Notes: generated by a model from the letters alone, not told the origin. DNA of 64,000 bases from Aquabacter sp040049275 (GCF_040049275.1 NZ_JBDZDT010000005.1:310001-374000); one strand, 5' to 3'; counted from the first letter of the stretch, positions 33,971 through 42,454 are shown. Translations and numbers: made by a program.

Positions 33971-36247
33971 ATGAGCACACGCCCCGTCGAAGGAGTTGAA
34001 CCCTATTCAGGTCCGGCCGGTGGCTGGGGCGCGCTGGCCGCCGTCGCCAGGGCCGTCCGCGCGGAGATGGGCGCGAGCACCGACACGCGCGCTCTCCTGC
34101 AGATGAACCAGCCGGACGGCTTCGATTGCCCCGGCTGCGCGTGGCCCGACCCGAAGCACACCTCGTCGTTCGAATTCTGCGAGAACGGGGCCAAGGCGGT
34201 CACGTGGGAGGCGACGTGGAAGCGCACCACCCCGGACTTCTTCGCGCAGCACACCGTCTCCGAGCTTTGGACATGGTCCGATCACGCCCTCGAAGATGCC
34301 GGCCGCCTCACGCAGCCCCTGCGCTATGACGCGGTGACGGACTGTCTTACGCCCGTCAGCTGGGAGGAGGCCTTCGCCGGCATCGCCTCCCGCCTGCAGG
34401 CGCTCGACCACCCCGACCAGGCCGAGTTCTACACCTCGGGCCGCGCATCCAACGAAGCCGCCTTCATCTATCAGCTGTTCGCCCGCACGCTCGGCACCAA
34501 CAACTTTCCCGATTGCTCGAACATGTGCCACGAGCCGACCAGCGTCGGCCTTCCGCAATCCATCGGCGTCGGCAAGGGCACGGTGACGCTGGACGATTTC
34601 GACCTGGCCGACGCGGTCTTCTGCATCGGGCACAATCCCGGCACCAACCATCCGCGCATGCTGACCACGCTGCGCGAAGTCTCCCTGCGCGGCGCGCCCA
34701 TCGTGGTGCTCAACCCGCTCAAGGAACGCGGCCTTGAGCGCTTTGCCCCGCCGCAGAGCCCGCAAGAGATGCTGACCCTGTCCTCGACGCCGCTCGCCTC
34801 CGCCTATCATCAGGTGAAGGTCGGCGGCGACGTCGCCGTGCTGAAGGGCATGATGAAGGCCCTCCTCGCCGCCGACGAGGCCGACCGCGGGAACGGCGGC
34901 GCGGGGCTTCTCGACCGTGCCTTCATCGCCGAGCACACGGTGGGCTTTGCCGAGCTGGTGGCCGACCTTGAGGCAACATCGTGGGAGGCGGTCGAGCGCC
35001 AGTCAGGCCTCGCGCGCACCGCCATCGAGAGCATGGCTAAGACCTATTGGTCCGCCGAGCGGGTCATCGCCTGCTACGGCATGGGCATCACCCAGCATCG
35101 CCACGGCACGGAGAATGTCCGCCAGATCGCCAACCTGCTGCTGCTGCGCGGCAATATCGGCAAGCCCGGCGCCGGCATCTGTCCGCTGCGCGGCCACAGC
35201 AACGTGCAGGGCGACAGGACGGTGGGCATTACGGAAATTCCCACGGAAGCCTTCCTCGCGCGCCTCGACACGGCCTTCGGCATCACCGCCCCGCGCGAGC
35301 ACGGCCACAATGCCGTCAAGGCCCTGGCGGCGATGGCGGACGGCTCGTCCCGCGCCTTCATCGGCCTCGGCGGGAACTTCGCGGTGGCGATGCCCGATCC
35401 GGAGGTCTGCTTCAAGGCCTTCCGGAGCCTCGACCTCAACGTCCAGATTCTGACCAAGCTGAACCGTTCGGCGCTGCTGTGCGCCAAGCACACCTACATT
35501 CTGCCGTGCCTCGGCCGCACGGAGCGCGACCTGCGCGGGGATGTTCCGCAGGCGGTGACGGTGGAGGATTCCATGTCCATGGTGCACGCCTCCCGCGGGC
35601 GCCTGCAGCCGGCTTCGGAGAACCTGCTCTCCGAGGTGGCGATCCTCGCCCGGATGGCGCGCGCCACCCTCCCGGACAGCCGCATCGACTGGGAAGGCAT
35701 GGCGGCGGACTACGACAAGATCCGTGAAAAGATCGAGGAGGTGTTCCCGGACTTCTTCGACTTCAACGAACGCATCCGCAAGCCCGGCGGCTTCCGGCTG
35801 CGGGTGGACGCGTCCGATCGCAAATGGGACACGCCGGACGGCAAGGCCCATTTCTTCGTCTCTCCCGGCACCGACGAAGACGACGGTCTCGACGAGGGAA
35901 CGCTGGTCTGCACGACCTTGCGCAGCCACGACCAGTACAACACGACGATCTACAGCCTCAACGATCGCTACCGCGGCATAACCGGCCGCAGGGACGTGGT
36001 CTTCGTCAATCCCGAGGATCTTGCGGATGCGGGGCTCGCGCACGGAGACAGGATCGACATCGTGGCTCAGGGCAATCGCGTCTTGGCCGGGGTGACCGCG
36101 GTGTCGTACCCGATCGCCCGGGGATCCACCGCCGCCTATTATCCCGAAGCCAACGTCCTGGTCAGTTCTTCCGACTATGACCACGCCTGCGGTGTTCCGA
36201 GCTACAAATCCATCCCCGTCAAGCTTCGGCCCGCATCACCGCCATAG
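33971..36247 (+). CDS. FdhF/YdeP-family molybdopterin oxidoreductase
   Basis: Large subunit of the molybdopterin-dinucleotide family, YdeP subgroup, 758 aa. The ATG at 33971 follows GGAGGTCCACC. The N-terminus has PAGGWGALAAVARAV and FDCPGCAWPDPKHTSSFEFC, where the paired cysteines (53, 56, 70) replace a full ferredoxin-type cluster motif. Then come YTSGRASNEAAFIYQLFART, CSNMCHEPTS, GHNPGTNHPRML and a C-terminal beta-barrel domain. There is no signal peptide, so it is cytoplasmic. E. coli YdeP is linked to acid resistance; its substrate is unknown. It is divergent from the MsrQ-like gene. Confidence 0.9.
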   Translation: MSTRPVEGVEPYSGPAGGWGALAAVARAVRAEMGASTDTRALLQMNQPDGFDCPGCAWPDPKHTSSFEFCENGAKAVTWEATWKRTTPDFFAQHTVSELWTWSDHALEDAGRLTQPLRYDAVTDCLTPVSWEEAFAGIASRLQALDHPDQAEFYTSGRASNEAAFIYQLFARTLGTNNFPDCSNMCHEPTSVGLPQSIGVGKGTVTLDDFDLADAVFCIGHNPGTNHPRMLTTLREVSLRGAPIVVLNPLKERGLERFAPPQSPQEMLTLSSTPLASAYHQVKVGGDVAVLKGMMKALLAADEADRGNGGAGLLDRAFIAEHTVGFAELVADLEATSWEAVERQSGLARTAIESMAKTYWSAERVIACYGMGITQHRHGTENVRQIANLLLLRGNIGKPGAGICPLRGHSNVQGDRTVGITEIPTEAFLARLDTAFGITAPREHGHNAVKALAAMADGSSRAFIGLGGNFAVAMPDPEVCFKAFRSLDLNVQILTKLNRSALLCAKHTYILPCLGRTERDLRGDVPQAVTVEDSMSMVHASRGRLQPASENLLSEVAILARMARATLPDSRIDWEGMAADYDKIREKIEEVFPDFFDFNERIRKPGGFRLRVDASDRKWDTPDGKAHFFVSPGTDEDDGLDEGTLVCTTLRSHDQYNTTIYSLNDRYRGITGRRDVVFVNPEDLADAGLAHGDRIDIVAQGNRVLAGVTAVSYPIARGSTAAYYPEANVLVSSSDYDHACGVPSYKSIPVKLRPASPP

Positions 36248-36292
36248 CGTGCGATGCGGCTGTAACAGGGGATGTGGAGAGACCTACAGTGC

Positions 36293-36336
36293 GCAAGAGG
36301 CGTTGGCCGCATGTCTCAGCGACCAACGCCTCTTGC
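36293..36336 (+). other. Perfect 14-bp hairpin after ydeP-like gene
   Basis: GCAAGAGGCGTTGG (36293-36306) and CCAACGCCTCTTGC (36323-36336) pair with no mismatch around a 16-base loop, 46 bases after the stop codon. The stem is unusually long and no T-tract follows. It may be a 3'-end stabiliser, a Rho-independent stop for both converging genes, or a mobile-element remnant. Confidence 0.55.
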
Positions 36337-36419
36337 TTGCCCGATGTTCGGACGGACCAGGTTTTCGAGATCCAATCACCCCGCAAACCTAAACGGGATT
36401 ACATAGATCCCAAAAGCCC

Positions 36420-36911
36420 CTAGCTGCCCCCGGGCAAGAAACGGCCTTTCTTTCCAACCTCGCAATCCTGGCGCTGGTCGTCGAGGCTCGGCCCACCGGC
36501 CGGGCTCGGATAATAATTCACGGTTGTCTCCAGGCCGTCATAGGCGGCGAACGCGGCGCCTGCCTCCTTCATGCTGGCCCGGATCTGATCTGCGACCTCC
36601 TTGGGCATGTCGGCGAAATATTCCGGCGGGATGGAATCCGCGGACGGCGCCGAGAGCTTGGCGCTCGCGCATTGGGCGGAACGCTTCGCCGGGCAGGATG
36701 CCAGCATGCGGGCCTGCGCGCCCTCTTGCGGGGACGACAGGGACTTGCAGAAAGACTGCGCCTTGTCGGCCGGCCATTTCGACAGATCCCAGCATTCGTG
36801 GATTTGCATCTTCTGGCCGCCGGCGGCGGCATTCAGCTGATAGTCACAGGATGCCGCCTGAGCGGCACCAGCGGCAAAAAGGAACGCGAAGCCAAGAGCC
36901 AGATCGCGCAC
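36420..36911 (-). CDS. Small secreted cysteine-rich protein, unknown
   Basis: No family recognised. The 163-aa product has a clear signal peptide (MRDLALGFAFLFAAGAAQA) and six cysteines at 22, 40, 55, 73, 81 and 150, enough for three disulfides in the periplasm. The region around 97-112 (PEYFADMPKEVADQIRASMK) looks helical. It lies 148 bases after the exported methyltransferase gene on the same strand and may share its transcript. Confidence 0.65.
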   Translation of the reverse strand: MRDLALGFAFLFAAGAAQAASCDYQLNAAAGGQKMQIHECWDLSKWPADKAQSFCKSLSSPQEGAQARMLASCPAKRSAQCASAKLSAPSADSIPPEYFADMPKEVADQIRASMKEAGAAFAAYDGLETTVNYYPSPAGGPSLDDQRQDCEVGKKGRFLPGGS

Positions 36912-37059
36912 GCACGTCTCCTCAAGATTGTTGAGCGCGCGCCATCATAGCTGAGACGTGGGTGTGCGGACATTGCGCTGCGACATGCACCTATCGATCC
37001 GCCTCGCCCCGAGGCGCACGGTCGGGCACCGCTGCGATGCCGGACCGTGCGGGGACGGG

Positions 37060-37899
37060 TCAGCTCGCGGCGCGCGTCGCGCTCCAGTTCTGGCCGCCTT
37101 CGAGGGAGCCCGTCATCCGGGCCCCGTCCACTTCGCCCGCATAGCGCTGCCCGTCCGCGGTGAAGGTGATCTTGGTGCCGTCCATCTTGGCATCGCTGAT
37201 AGGCATGGACTTTCCATCGCGCGTCAGGGTGCCTGTCAGCACCTGGTAGGTCTGCGTCAGCTTCAGCGAGCCCTCGCCGAGACGCCAATCGCCGCCCACC
37301 TGGGCCGGGACGACCCATTTATAGGCCCGACAGAAGCTGGTGCAGTCAGCCCCGGACTGGATGCGCTCGTCCGGCTGCCAGTCGCCCATGTCGAAGGTGT
37401 TGGAGACGACGCGGGTTCCCGGCTTCATCTTCAGCAGGGTCGGGCGGAGCTTGATGTTGAGGTCCGTCAGGAGGAACAAGGTGACGACGGACGCCTTGGA
37501 GAAGTCGGACTGGAAGATGTCCGCCCGCTCGAAGGTGGCCTTGTCCTTCACGCCCTCGGCCTCGGCGTTCTGCCTGGAGAGGGTGACCATGTCGGGATTA
37601 TACTCGATGCCATGGGCGCGGGCGCCGCGCTTGGCGGCGGTGATCACCGTGCGGCCGTCGCCGGAGCCGAGGTCGATGACGTGGTCGTCGGCAGTGACCC
37701 CCGCCATGTCCAGCATGCGGTCCACCAGGGCCTGTTGGGTCGGCACCCAGACCACATCCTTGCCCGCCTGCCCGGAATAGGGGGTGTAAGGCTTGCTCGC
37801 CTGGGCCTTGACGTCGGCGGCGAGCGCCGTCTGCGCGGGGGCGCCGCCGAGGATGAGGGCCGACAGGGCACAGGCGGCGAGCTTATGAAATGTCGTCAT
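37060..37899 (-). CDS. Predicted exported SAM-dependent methyltransferase
   Basis: Class I methyltransferase fold with the SAM-binding motif I VIDLGSGDGRTVITAAKRG (about 74-92), acidic motif II in GIEYNPDMVTLSRQ, and motif ADIFQSDFSKASVVTLFLLT. It is preceded by what looks like a cleavable signal peptide (MTTFHKLAACALSALILGG, with TALA-AD near residue 28). The last 90 residues form a separate beta-rich segment (LKLTQTYQVLTGTLTRDGK). The mix of a SAM enzyme with an export signal is odd because SAM is not known to be available in the periplasm. It lies 27 bases after the permease gene on the same strand. The substrate is unknown. Confidence 0.75.
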   Translation of the reverse strand: MTTFHKLAACALSALILGGAPAQTALAADVKAQASKPYTPYSGQAGKDVVWVPTQQALVDRMLDMAGVTADDHVIDLGSGDGRTVITAAKRGARAHGIEYNPDMVTLSRQNAEAEGVKDKATFERADIFQSDFSKASVVTLFLLTDLNIKLRPTLLKMKPGTRVVSNTFDMGDWQPDERIQSGADCTSFCRAYKWVVPAQVGGDWRLGEGSLKLTQTYQVLTGTLTRDGKSMPISDAKMDGTKITFTADGQRYAGEVDGARMTGSLEGGQNWSATRAAS

Positions 37900-37926
37900 G
37901 GCAGGTCTCCTGGTTGCGGGGGTGAA

Positions 37927-39285
37927 TCACTCGGCGGCTGACGTGGCGGCTGCGATGCGGCTGCCGGCCTCCTCGTCGCGGCGGCGGAAGAGGAGAAGGG
38001 GCGCGCCCGCGGCGAGCACGGCGAGGCCGACCAACGCGGCGACGCCGGTATAGGCGATGCTCGCGTGCAGCATGTAGGCGCAGGTCAGGCAGAAGAGGAT
38101 CGGCGTCAGCGGATAGAGCGGCACCGAATAGGGCCGCACCCGGCCGGGCTCGCGCCAGCGCAGCACGAAGAGCGAGAGGCCGGCGAGCAGCAGGAAGCCC
38201 CAGAAGACCGGCGCGGTATAGTCCACCATGGCCTTGAAGCCGTCGCGCGTGACGGCGCCGATGGCGACCAGCGCCAGCGCCACGGCCGCCTGCATGACGA
38301 GGCCGTTGGCCGGCGTCTTGCCGCGCGCGTTCCACTCGCCGACCCGCGGGAACAGGGTGAGGTCGCGGGCCATGGCGTAATAGACCCGCGCGCCGGTGAA
38401 GATGGTCGCGTTCAGGGTGGAGATCGCCGCAACCACGATGGCGAGGCTGACGATGAAGGCGCCGGACGGTCCGGCCACCTGCCTCATCATGTCCGCCGCG
38501 ATGGCGTCCGAATTGCGCAGGCCCTCAAGCCCGAGGATCGAGAGCAGCGCCACATTGGCAAGGACGTAAAGCGTCACCAGGATCGCGGTGCCCAGCACCA
38601 GCACCCTGGCGACATTGCGCCTGGCGTCCTTCAATTCGCCTGTCAGGTAGGCCGCCTCGTTCCAGCCGCCATAGGTGAGCAGGACGAAGATCATCGCCAT
38701 GCCGAGTGCCGCCGTCTCCGGCGGCGTGGAGGGAGCGGCGGGCTGTTCGGACGAGCCGAAGAGGCCGAAGACGATAATGGCCACCACCGCGCCCACTTCG
38801 ATGAAGGTCATGACGATCTGGAGCGTCTTGCCCTGCAGGGTGCCGGCGATGTTGATGCCGCTGAAGATGATGATGGACAGCGCGGCGTAGAGGGCCGGGC
38901 CATAGGGACCGAGCGGCACGATTTGCGCCGCATAATCCCCGAGCACGAAGGCGACGCCGGCAATGGCGCCCGTCTGGATCACCGAGCCGCGCGCCCAGCC
39001 GAACAGCACGGCGACAGGCTTTCCATAAGCGCGCGACAGGAAGTGGTATTCGCCGCCGGCATGGGGATGGGCGGCGGACAATTCGGCATAGCAGAGCGCG
39101 CCGATGAGCGTGACGAGACCGCCCAGCACCCACACGCCGACAAAGGCAAGCTCGCTCTCCACATTGGCAGCGACGAGGGACGGTGTCCGGAAAATGCCGA
39201 TGCCGATGACGAGCCCCACCATGATCGTCACCGCGTCGAAGACGCTCAGCGATGCCTGGGGTTCAGAGCGACTTTCTTGCGTCAT
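37927..39285 (-). CDS. APC-superfamily amino acid/polyamine permease
   Basis: Secondary transporter of the inner membrane, 452 aa with about 12 spans. It has the family's first-helix motif TIMVGLVIGIGIFRTPSLVA, AELSAAHPHAGGEYHFLSRA and NAARGKT-like NARGKTPANGLVMQAAVALA. The ATG at 39285 (MTQESRSEPQASLSVFDAV) fits the family. The substrate cannot be told from sequence. It is followed within 27 bases by the exported methyltransferase gene, probably one operon. Confidence 0.85.
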   Translation of the reverse strand: MTQESRSEPQASLSVFDAVTIMVGLVIGIGIFRTPSLVAANVESELAFVGVWVLGGLVTLIGALCYAELSAAHPHAGGEYHFLSRAYGKPVAVLFGWARGSVIQTGAIAGVAFVLGDYAAQIVPLGPYGPALYAALSIIIFSGINIAGTLQGKTLQIVMTFIEVGAVVAIIVFGLFGSSEQPAAPSTPPETAALGMAMIFVLLTYGGWNEAAYLTGELKDARRNVARVLVLGTAILVTLYVLANVALLSILGLEGLRNSDAIAADMMRQVAGPSGAFIVSLAIVVAAISTLNATIFTGARVYYAMARDLTLFPRVGEWNARGKTPANGLVMQAAVALALVAIGAVTRDGFKAMVDYTAPVFWGFLLLAGLSLFVLRWREPGRVRPYSVPLYPLTPILFCLTCAYMLHASIAYTGVAALVGLAVLAAGAPLLLFRRRDEEAGSRIAAATSAAE

Positions 39286-39613
39286 CCAGAAGCCTCGCTT
39301 CCACAATGCCGCCCTGAAGTCCCACACCGACAGAACGGAGCACCGGATGGACGCCGCAAGGCCCGGGCTGTGCCGGACGCGGACGACGCGCTTCTGAAGG
39401 TGCCGGCGTCTTTCGTGATCGGCGGGTGGGGTACGGCGGAGGAGGAGAAGCCTATGAACGGCTTGTCGCAGAAGCGTGCCGCCAACACGCGGATTTGTCG
39501 CAAAGTGTCGTTAGGGAAGGTCCCTGACATAAATCGCGACGAAATTCGCCGCCGATAGCCGGCTTGATGGCCTGTTGCGGCCTACGGCGCGTGTTCCGGA
39601 CCTGCCGAAAACG
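39286..39613. other. Intergenic stretch before the permease gene
   Basis: About 330 bases with no convincing gene. It contains small palindromes such as AGGGA-AGG-TCCCT near 39510 that could be operators of the permease gene, but I see no clear promoter. Confidence 0.4.
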
Positions 39614-39868
39614 TCACGGCCACCAGCGTGAGTGATGCCGGCACATGCAACCGCCTGCGCACCTGGAGGATGCCTCCCCGTCCGCCGGGGGCAGGCTCAA
39701 GGTCGCGAAGGCCCGCTCCATACTGATCGACGTGACATCGTCGCCATGGTGCTGCGCGATGGTCCAGTCGATGGCAAGGCTAAGACCGACGCCGCCGGTC
39801 TCGCCGTTCCGGGAATGCTCCGGGAAGGAGGCGAAGACCTGATCCCGGCACTCGTGTTGGCGAGAAGG
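39614..39868 (-). pseudogene. Decayed C-terminal fragment of a sensor histidine kinase
   Basis: Directly after the ridA stop codon, in the same frame, the minus strand encodes about 84 codons to a TGA at 39614. The part at 39689-39838 reads SRNGETGGVGLSLAI, then TIAQHHGDDVT, then AFATLSLP. This matches the end of an OmpR-type kinase HATPase domain (SRNRxTGGxGLGLAI, IAxxHGGxVT, ATLxLP), with substitutions and a small deletion. The rest of the kinase, including the N and H boxes, is missing. It looks like a gene cut by arrival of the ridA-side island. There is no start codon of its own. Confidence 0.6.
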
Positions 39869-40264
39869 CTAACCGATCACCGCCGTCGCCTCGATTTCAA
39901 CCAGCCAGTCCACGTTGGCAAGCCCGGAGACGACCACGGCCGTGGCGGCGGGAAAGGGGTCTGTGAAGTATTTCCGACGAACTTCCATGACAATGGGCAG
40001 GTACTCCCGCGCGGTCAGATAGATCGTCATGCGGCAGACGTTGGAGAGTTTGCCCCCTTCGGCCTCCACGATCCTCTTGATGTTCTGGATGACCTGCTCC
40101 GCCTGGCCCCTGACATCGCCAAGAGCGACATTCGCGCCCGTGGCGTCCTGCGGCACCTGTCCCGAGATGTGCAGCATGACGCCGCCGTCCGAACGGGTCG
40201 CGAGCGAGAATGGGGCGGTCGGCGATTTGAAAACGCCTTCGGGGCGCACTTCCTTAAAGCTCAT
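39869..40264 (-). CDS. Rid family protein lacking the RidA active-site arginine
   Basis: A 131-aa member of the RidA/YjgF/UK114 family. RidA itself hydrolyses reactive enamines/imines formed by PLP enzymes. The core ISGQVPQDATGANVALGDV, AEQVIQNIKRIVEAEGGKL and CRMTIYLTAREYLP is clear. The segment normally FPAR-S/T, which supplies the catalytic Arg, reads FPAAT (Ala107), so it is probably not an enamine deaminase; other Rid subfamilies share this loss. It is downstream of the FAH-family gene, 94 bases away on the same strand, separated by a hairpin. Confidence 0.85.
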   Translation of the reverse strand: MSFKEVRPEGVFKSPTAPFSLATRSDGGVMLHISGQVPQDATGANVALGDVRGQAEQVIQNIKRIVEAEGGKLSNVCRMTIYLTAREYLPIVMEVRRKYFTDPFPAATAVVVSGLANVDWLVEIEATAVIG

Positions 40265-40319
40265 TTTCTAAACCTTTCGCTCGCGGGGCAGGATGGATAT
40301 TCGCGACGTTACTGAGATC

Positions 40320-40350
40320 ATGCGGAAGTATTTATCGAAATATTCCGCAT
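40320..40350 (-). other. Hairpin between the FAH-family gene and ridA homologue
   Basis: ATGCGGAA-g-TATTT pairs with AAATATTCCGCAT, 13 bp with one bulge and a 4-base loop. AT-rich sequence surrounds it. There is no T-tract, so it may be an operator or an mRNA processing site rather than a terminator. Confidence 0.5.
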
Positions 40351-40358
40351 TACTTTTT

Positions 40359-41510
40359 CTATAAAAGCTTCCGGCCCGACAGATTCTTCATCAATGCACG
40401 AACGCCAAAGCTCCATTTCGGGCATTCGTCGGAAGGAAGAACAATGTTCACCAGCCGACCCAGATGATGATTTGAGATCGCGACCACATCCCCACGGTGG
40501 TGCGTAAAGCCCTGCCCGGCTTCGCCCCTGTCCTGCACCGGAGTGAAGAGCGTGCCGAGGAACAGGATGAACCCGTCGGGATATTGGTGATTGCGGTTTA
40601 TCGCCTGCGATACGAGGTCGGTGGGATCGCGGCTGATCTCCGACATGGAGCTTTGGCCTTCGAGGACAAATCCATCGCTGCCCTCCACCCTCAGCTCCAC
40701 CTCGGACCTGCGGATATCATCCAACCCGTAGCTCTCATCCAGCAAGCGGACGAGCGGCCCCACCGCGCAGGATGCGTTGTTGTCCTTCGCCTTGCCGAGC
40801 AGGAGCGCAGAGCGGCCCTCGATGTCGCGGAGATTGACATCGTTTCCAAGGCTCGCGCCCTTGATGTCGCCGCGGCTGTTGACGAAGAGCACAAGCTCGG
40901 GCTCCGGATTGTTCCAATGGGACGCGGGATGAATGCCCACAGCCGCCCCCCAGCCGACACAGGACATGGGCTGGCTCTTGGTGAAAACCTCCGCATCCGG
41001 CCCGATTCCCACTTCGAGATATTGGGACCAGAGCCCCTCCTCGATCAGGGTCTGCTTCAGGGCCATGGCCTCCGGCGAACCGGGGACGAGGTCCCGCAGG
41101 CCGCCGCCGATGCTTGCCTCGATGCGCGCACGGAACGCGACCGCCAGAGCGGGATCCCCGGCCGCCTTCTCTTCGATCACCCGTTCCAGAATGGACTGCG
41201 CAAAGGTCACGCCGCTCGCCTTGACGGCCTGGAGATCGCAGGGCGCCAGAAAATGCAGCGCGCCATGGTTCCCGGCGATGGTGTCCGCTGCGACCGCGTC
41301 GACCGATCCGAGCTTCCGTTTTTCGGCGGCGCGGACAAACCCCACGCAATCGTCCATTTCGAGAAGGTCGGCCATGGTGGGCGCCGCGGGACAGGTGATG
41401 TCGTAGATCGTCCCGTTCTCGACGAGGACGATTCCCGGCCCTCCGGCTTCAGGAAGCCAGACGCGACCGACAAATGTCCCCTCGGACGGAAGAGATAAAA
41501 CGGCTTTCAA
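40359..41510 (-). CDS. Fumarylacetoacetate hydrolase (FAH) family enzyme
   Basis: Metal-dependent FAH-fold enzyme of 383 aa. Members cleave C-C bonds or dehydrate 2-keto sugar acids. I start at the TTG at 41510 (KAVLSLPSEGTFVGRVWLPE) because AGAGGGGAGGCAATC lies directly upstream; the GTG at 41594 has no such site. Metal ligands lie in VGIGPDAEVFTK and HWNNPEPELVLFV, followed by LGNDVNLRDIEGRSALLLGK and KDNNASCAVGPLVRLLDE. This longer subgroup is common in sugar-acid gene clusters. It is divergent from gntR across two operators. The reaction is unknown. Confidence 0.85.
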   Translation of the reverse strand: MKAVLSLPSEGTFVGRVWLPEAGGPGIVLVENGTIYDITCPAAPTMADLLEMDDCVGFVRAAEKRKLGSVDAVAADTIAGNHGALHFLAPCDLQAVKASGVTFAQSILERVIEEKAAGDPALAVAFRARIEASIGGGLRDLVPGSPEAMALKQTLIEEGLWSQYLEVGIGPDAEVFTKSQPMSCVGWGAAVGIHPASHWNNPEPELVLFVNSRGDIKGASLGNDVNLRDIEGRSALLLGKAKDNNASCAVGPLVRLLDESYGLDDIRRSEVELRVEGSDGFVLEGQSSMSEISRDPTDLVSQAINRNHQYPDGFILFLGTLFTPVQDRGEAGQGFTHHRGDVVAISNHHLGRLVNIVLPSDECPKWSFGVRALMKNLSGRKLL

Positions 41511-41599
41511 GATTGCCTCCCCTCTGACGAACGGCGCCAACGGATGCCATCCGGGCGTTCGGCAGGTGCCGCTGGATGCAAGGCTACCCAGCACAACTC

Positions 41600-41610
41600 T
41601 TGTTGGACAT
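41600..41610 (+). promoter_or_regulatory. GntR/FCD operator copy 1
   Basis: TTGTTGGACAT, a TTGT-TGG-ACAa half-palindrome of the kind bound by FadR-subfamily regulators (TnGTnnnACnA). It lies in the divergent region between the FAH-family gene and gntR, 64 bp from copy 2, and overlaps the likely -35 of gntR. Confidence 0.65.
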
Positions 41611-41630
41611 TACCCGAGATCTTATATACG
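41603..41630 (+). promoter_or_regulatory. Candidate gntR promoter
   Basis: TTGGAC (41603-41608) and TATACG (41625-41630) are 16 bases apart. Transcription would start near 41637, between the two operator copies, so autorepression is likely. Confidence 0.45.
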
Positions 41631-41663
41631 GAATTAGGTGAATTCGGAGCCCTGTCAATAAAA

Positions 41664-41674
41664 ATGTTGGACAA
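41664..41674 (+). promoter_or_regulatory. GntR/FCD operator copy 2
   Basis: ATGTTGGACAA, 10 bases before the gntR start codon and 64 bp from copy 1. On the minus strand a perfect -35, TTGACA (41653-41658), lies between the copies and may belong to the FAH-ridA operon. Confidence 0.65.
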
Positions 41675-41683
41675 ATAGGGCAA

Positions 41684-42454
41684 ATGGAGCGCGCAAAACC
41701 GGTGACCGAGGACAACATCAGCGACGCAGCAAGCCTGGTCGAGGCCGAGAAGATTCCCGGCTCTGCGGTCGATCAGATCATCGATTCCATTCAGCGGCTC
41801 ATCGACGAACGGGCCCTGAAGGTCGGCGATGCGCTGCCCGGCGAGATCGAACTCGCGAGGCTCTTTGGAACCAGCCGCAACACGGTGCGCGAGGCTATGC
41901 GCACGCTGCGTGCCTACGGCATTGTCGAAGCGCGCCAGAAGAGTGGCGCCGTCCTCATCGACAACCGGCATGCCGCCGCCATGCGGCTGTTTTCCTTCGG
42001 CTTTCGTTTGTCGGCGGACATCTTCACCGACATCCAGGACTTCCGCCGGCTTGTGGAGGAAGGCATCCAGGCGCGCGTATTCGAGAATGCGACGCCGGAG
42101 GACCTCGACGCGCTCGAGGCCCTCACATGGAAGATGGAGGAGGCTTCCTCCATCTCCGAAGCGGCCGAGTTCGACTTCGCCTTTCACAGCCACATCGTGC
42201 GCTTGTCCAACAATAAGACCACCGAAGACGTCTACCAGATCATGCGCCCGGTCATTCAGCGGCTCATGGAAAGCGGCAAGCGCGAGCGCACGCAGCGGCG
42301 GGATATCGCCGCCGAGCACAGGTCCATCATCGAGGCGATCAGGCAGAGGGATCGGGCGGCCTATACCTATTGGGTCGGCTTCCATCTGAAGTCGGGCCTG
42401 AAGTTCATTGCCAAAGGCGGCGCGGAGCCGGAGGACGATCGGCGCGGAGCATGA
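41684..42454 (+). CDS. GntR-family regulator, FCD (FadR) subfamily
   Basis: Ligand-responsive transcription factor of 256 aa. The N-terminal winged helix spans about 28-98 (IDSIQRLIDERALKVGDALP, ELARLFGTSRNTVREAMRTL). The C-terminal all-helical FCD domain has Asp/His metal-ligand positions (FDFAFHSHIVRLSNN, AEHRSIIEAI). It is flanked by two operator copies upstream and convergent with the SDR gene. It is the best candidate to control both divergent promoter regions of this cluster. FCD relatives respond to sugar acids such as mannonate or fructuronate. Confidence 0.92.
   Translation: MERAKPVTEDNISDAASLVEAEKIPGSAVDQIIDSIQRLIDERALKVGDALPGEIELARLFGTSRNTVREAMRTLRAYGIVEARQKSGAVLIDNRHAAAMRLFSFGFRLSADIFTDIQDFRRLVEEGIQARVFENATPEDLDALEALTWKMEEASSISEAAEFDFAFHSHIVRLSNNKTTEDVYQIMRPVIQRLMESGKRERTQRRDIAAEHRSIIEAIRQRDRAAYTYWVGFHLKSGLKFIAKGGAEPEDDRRGA

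Noticed and set aside
39632..40315. Plus-strand frame opposite ridA homologue and kinase remnant
   Set aside because: Reverse of the Rid-family gene and the remnant; no motif of its own.
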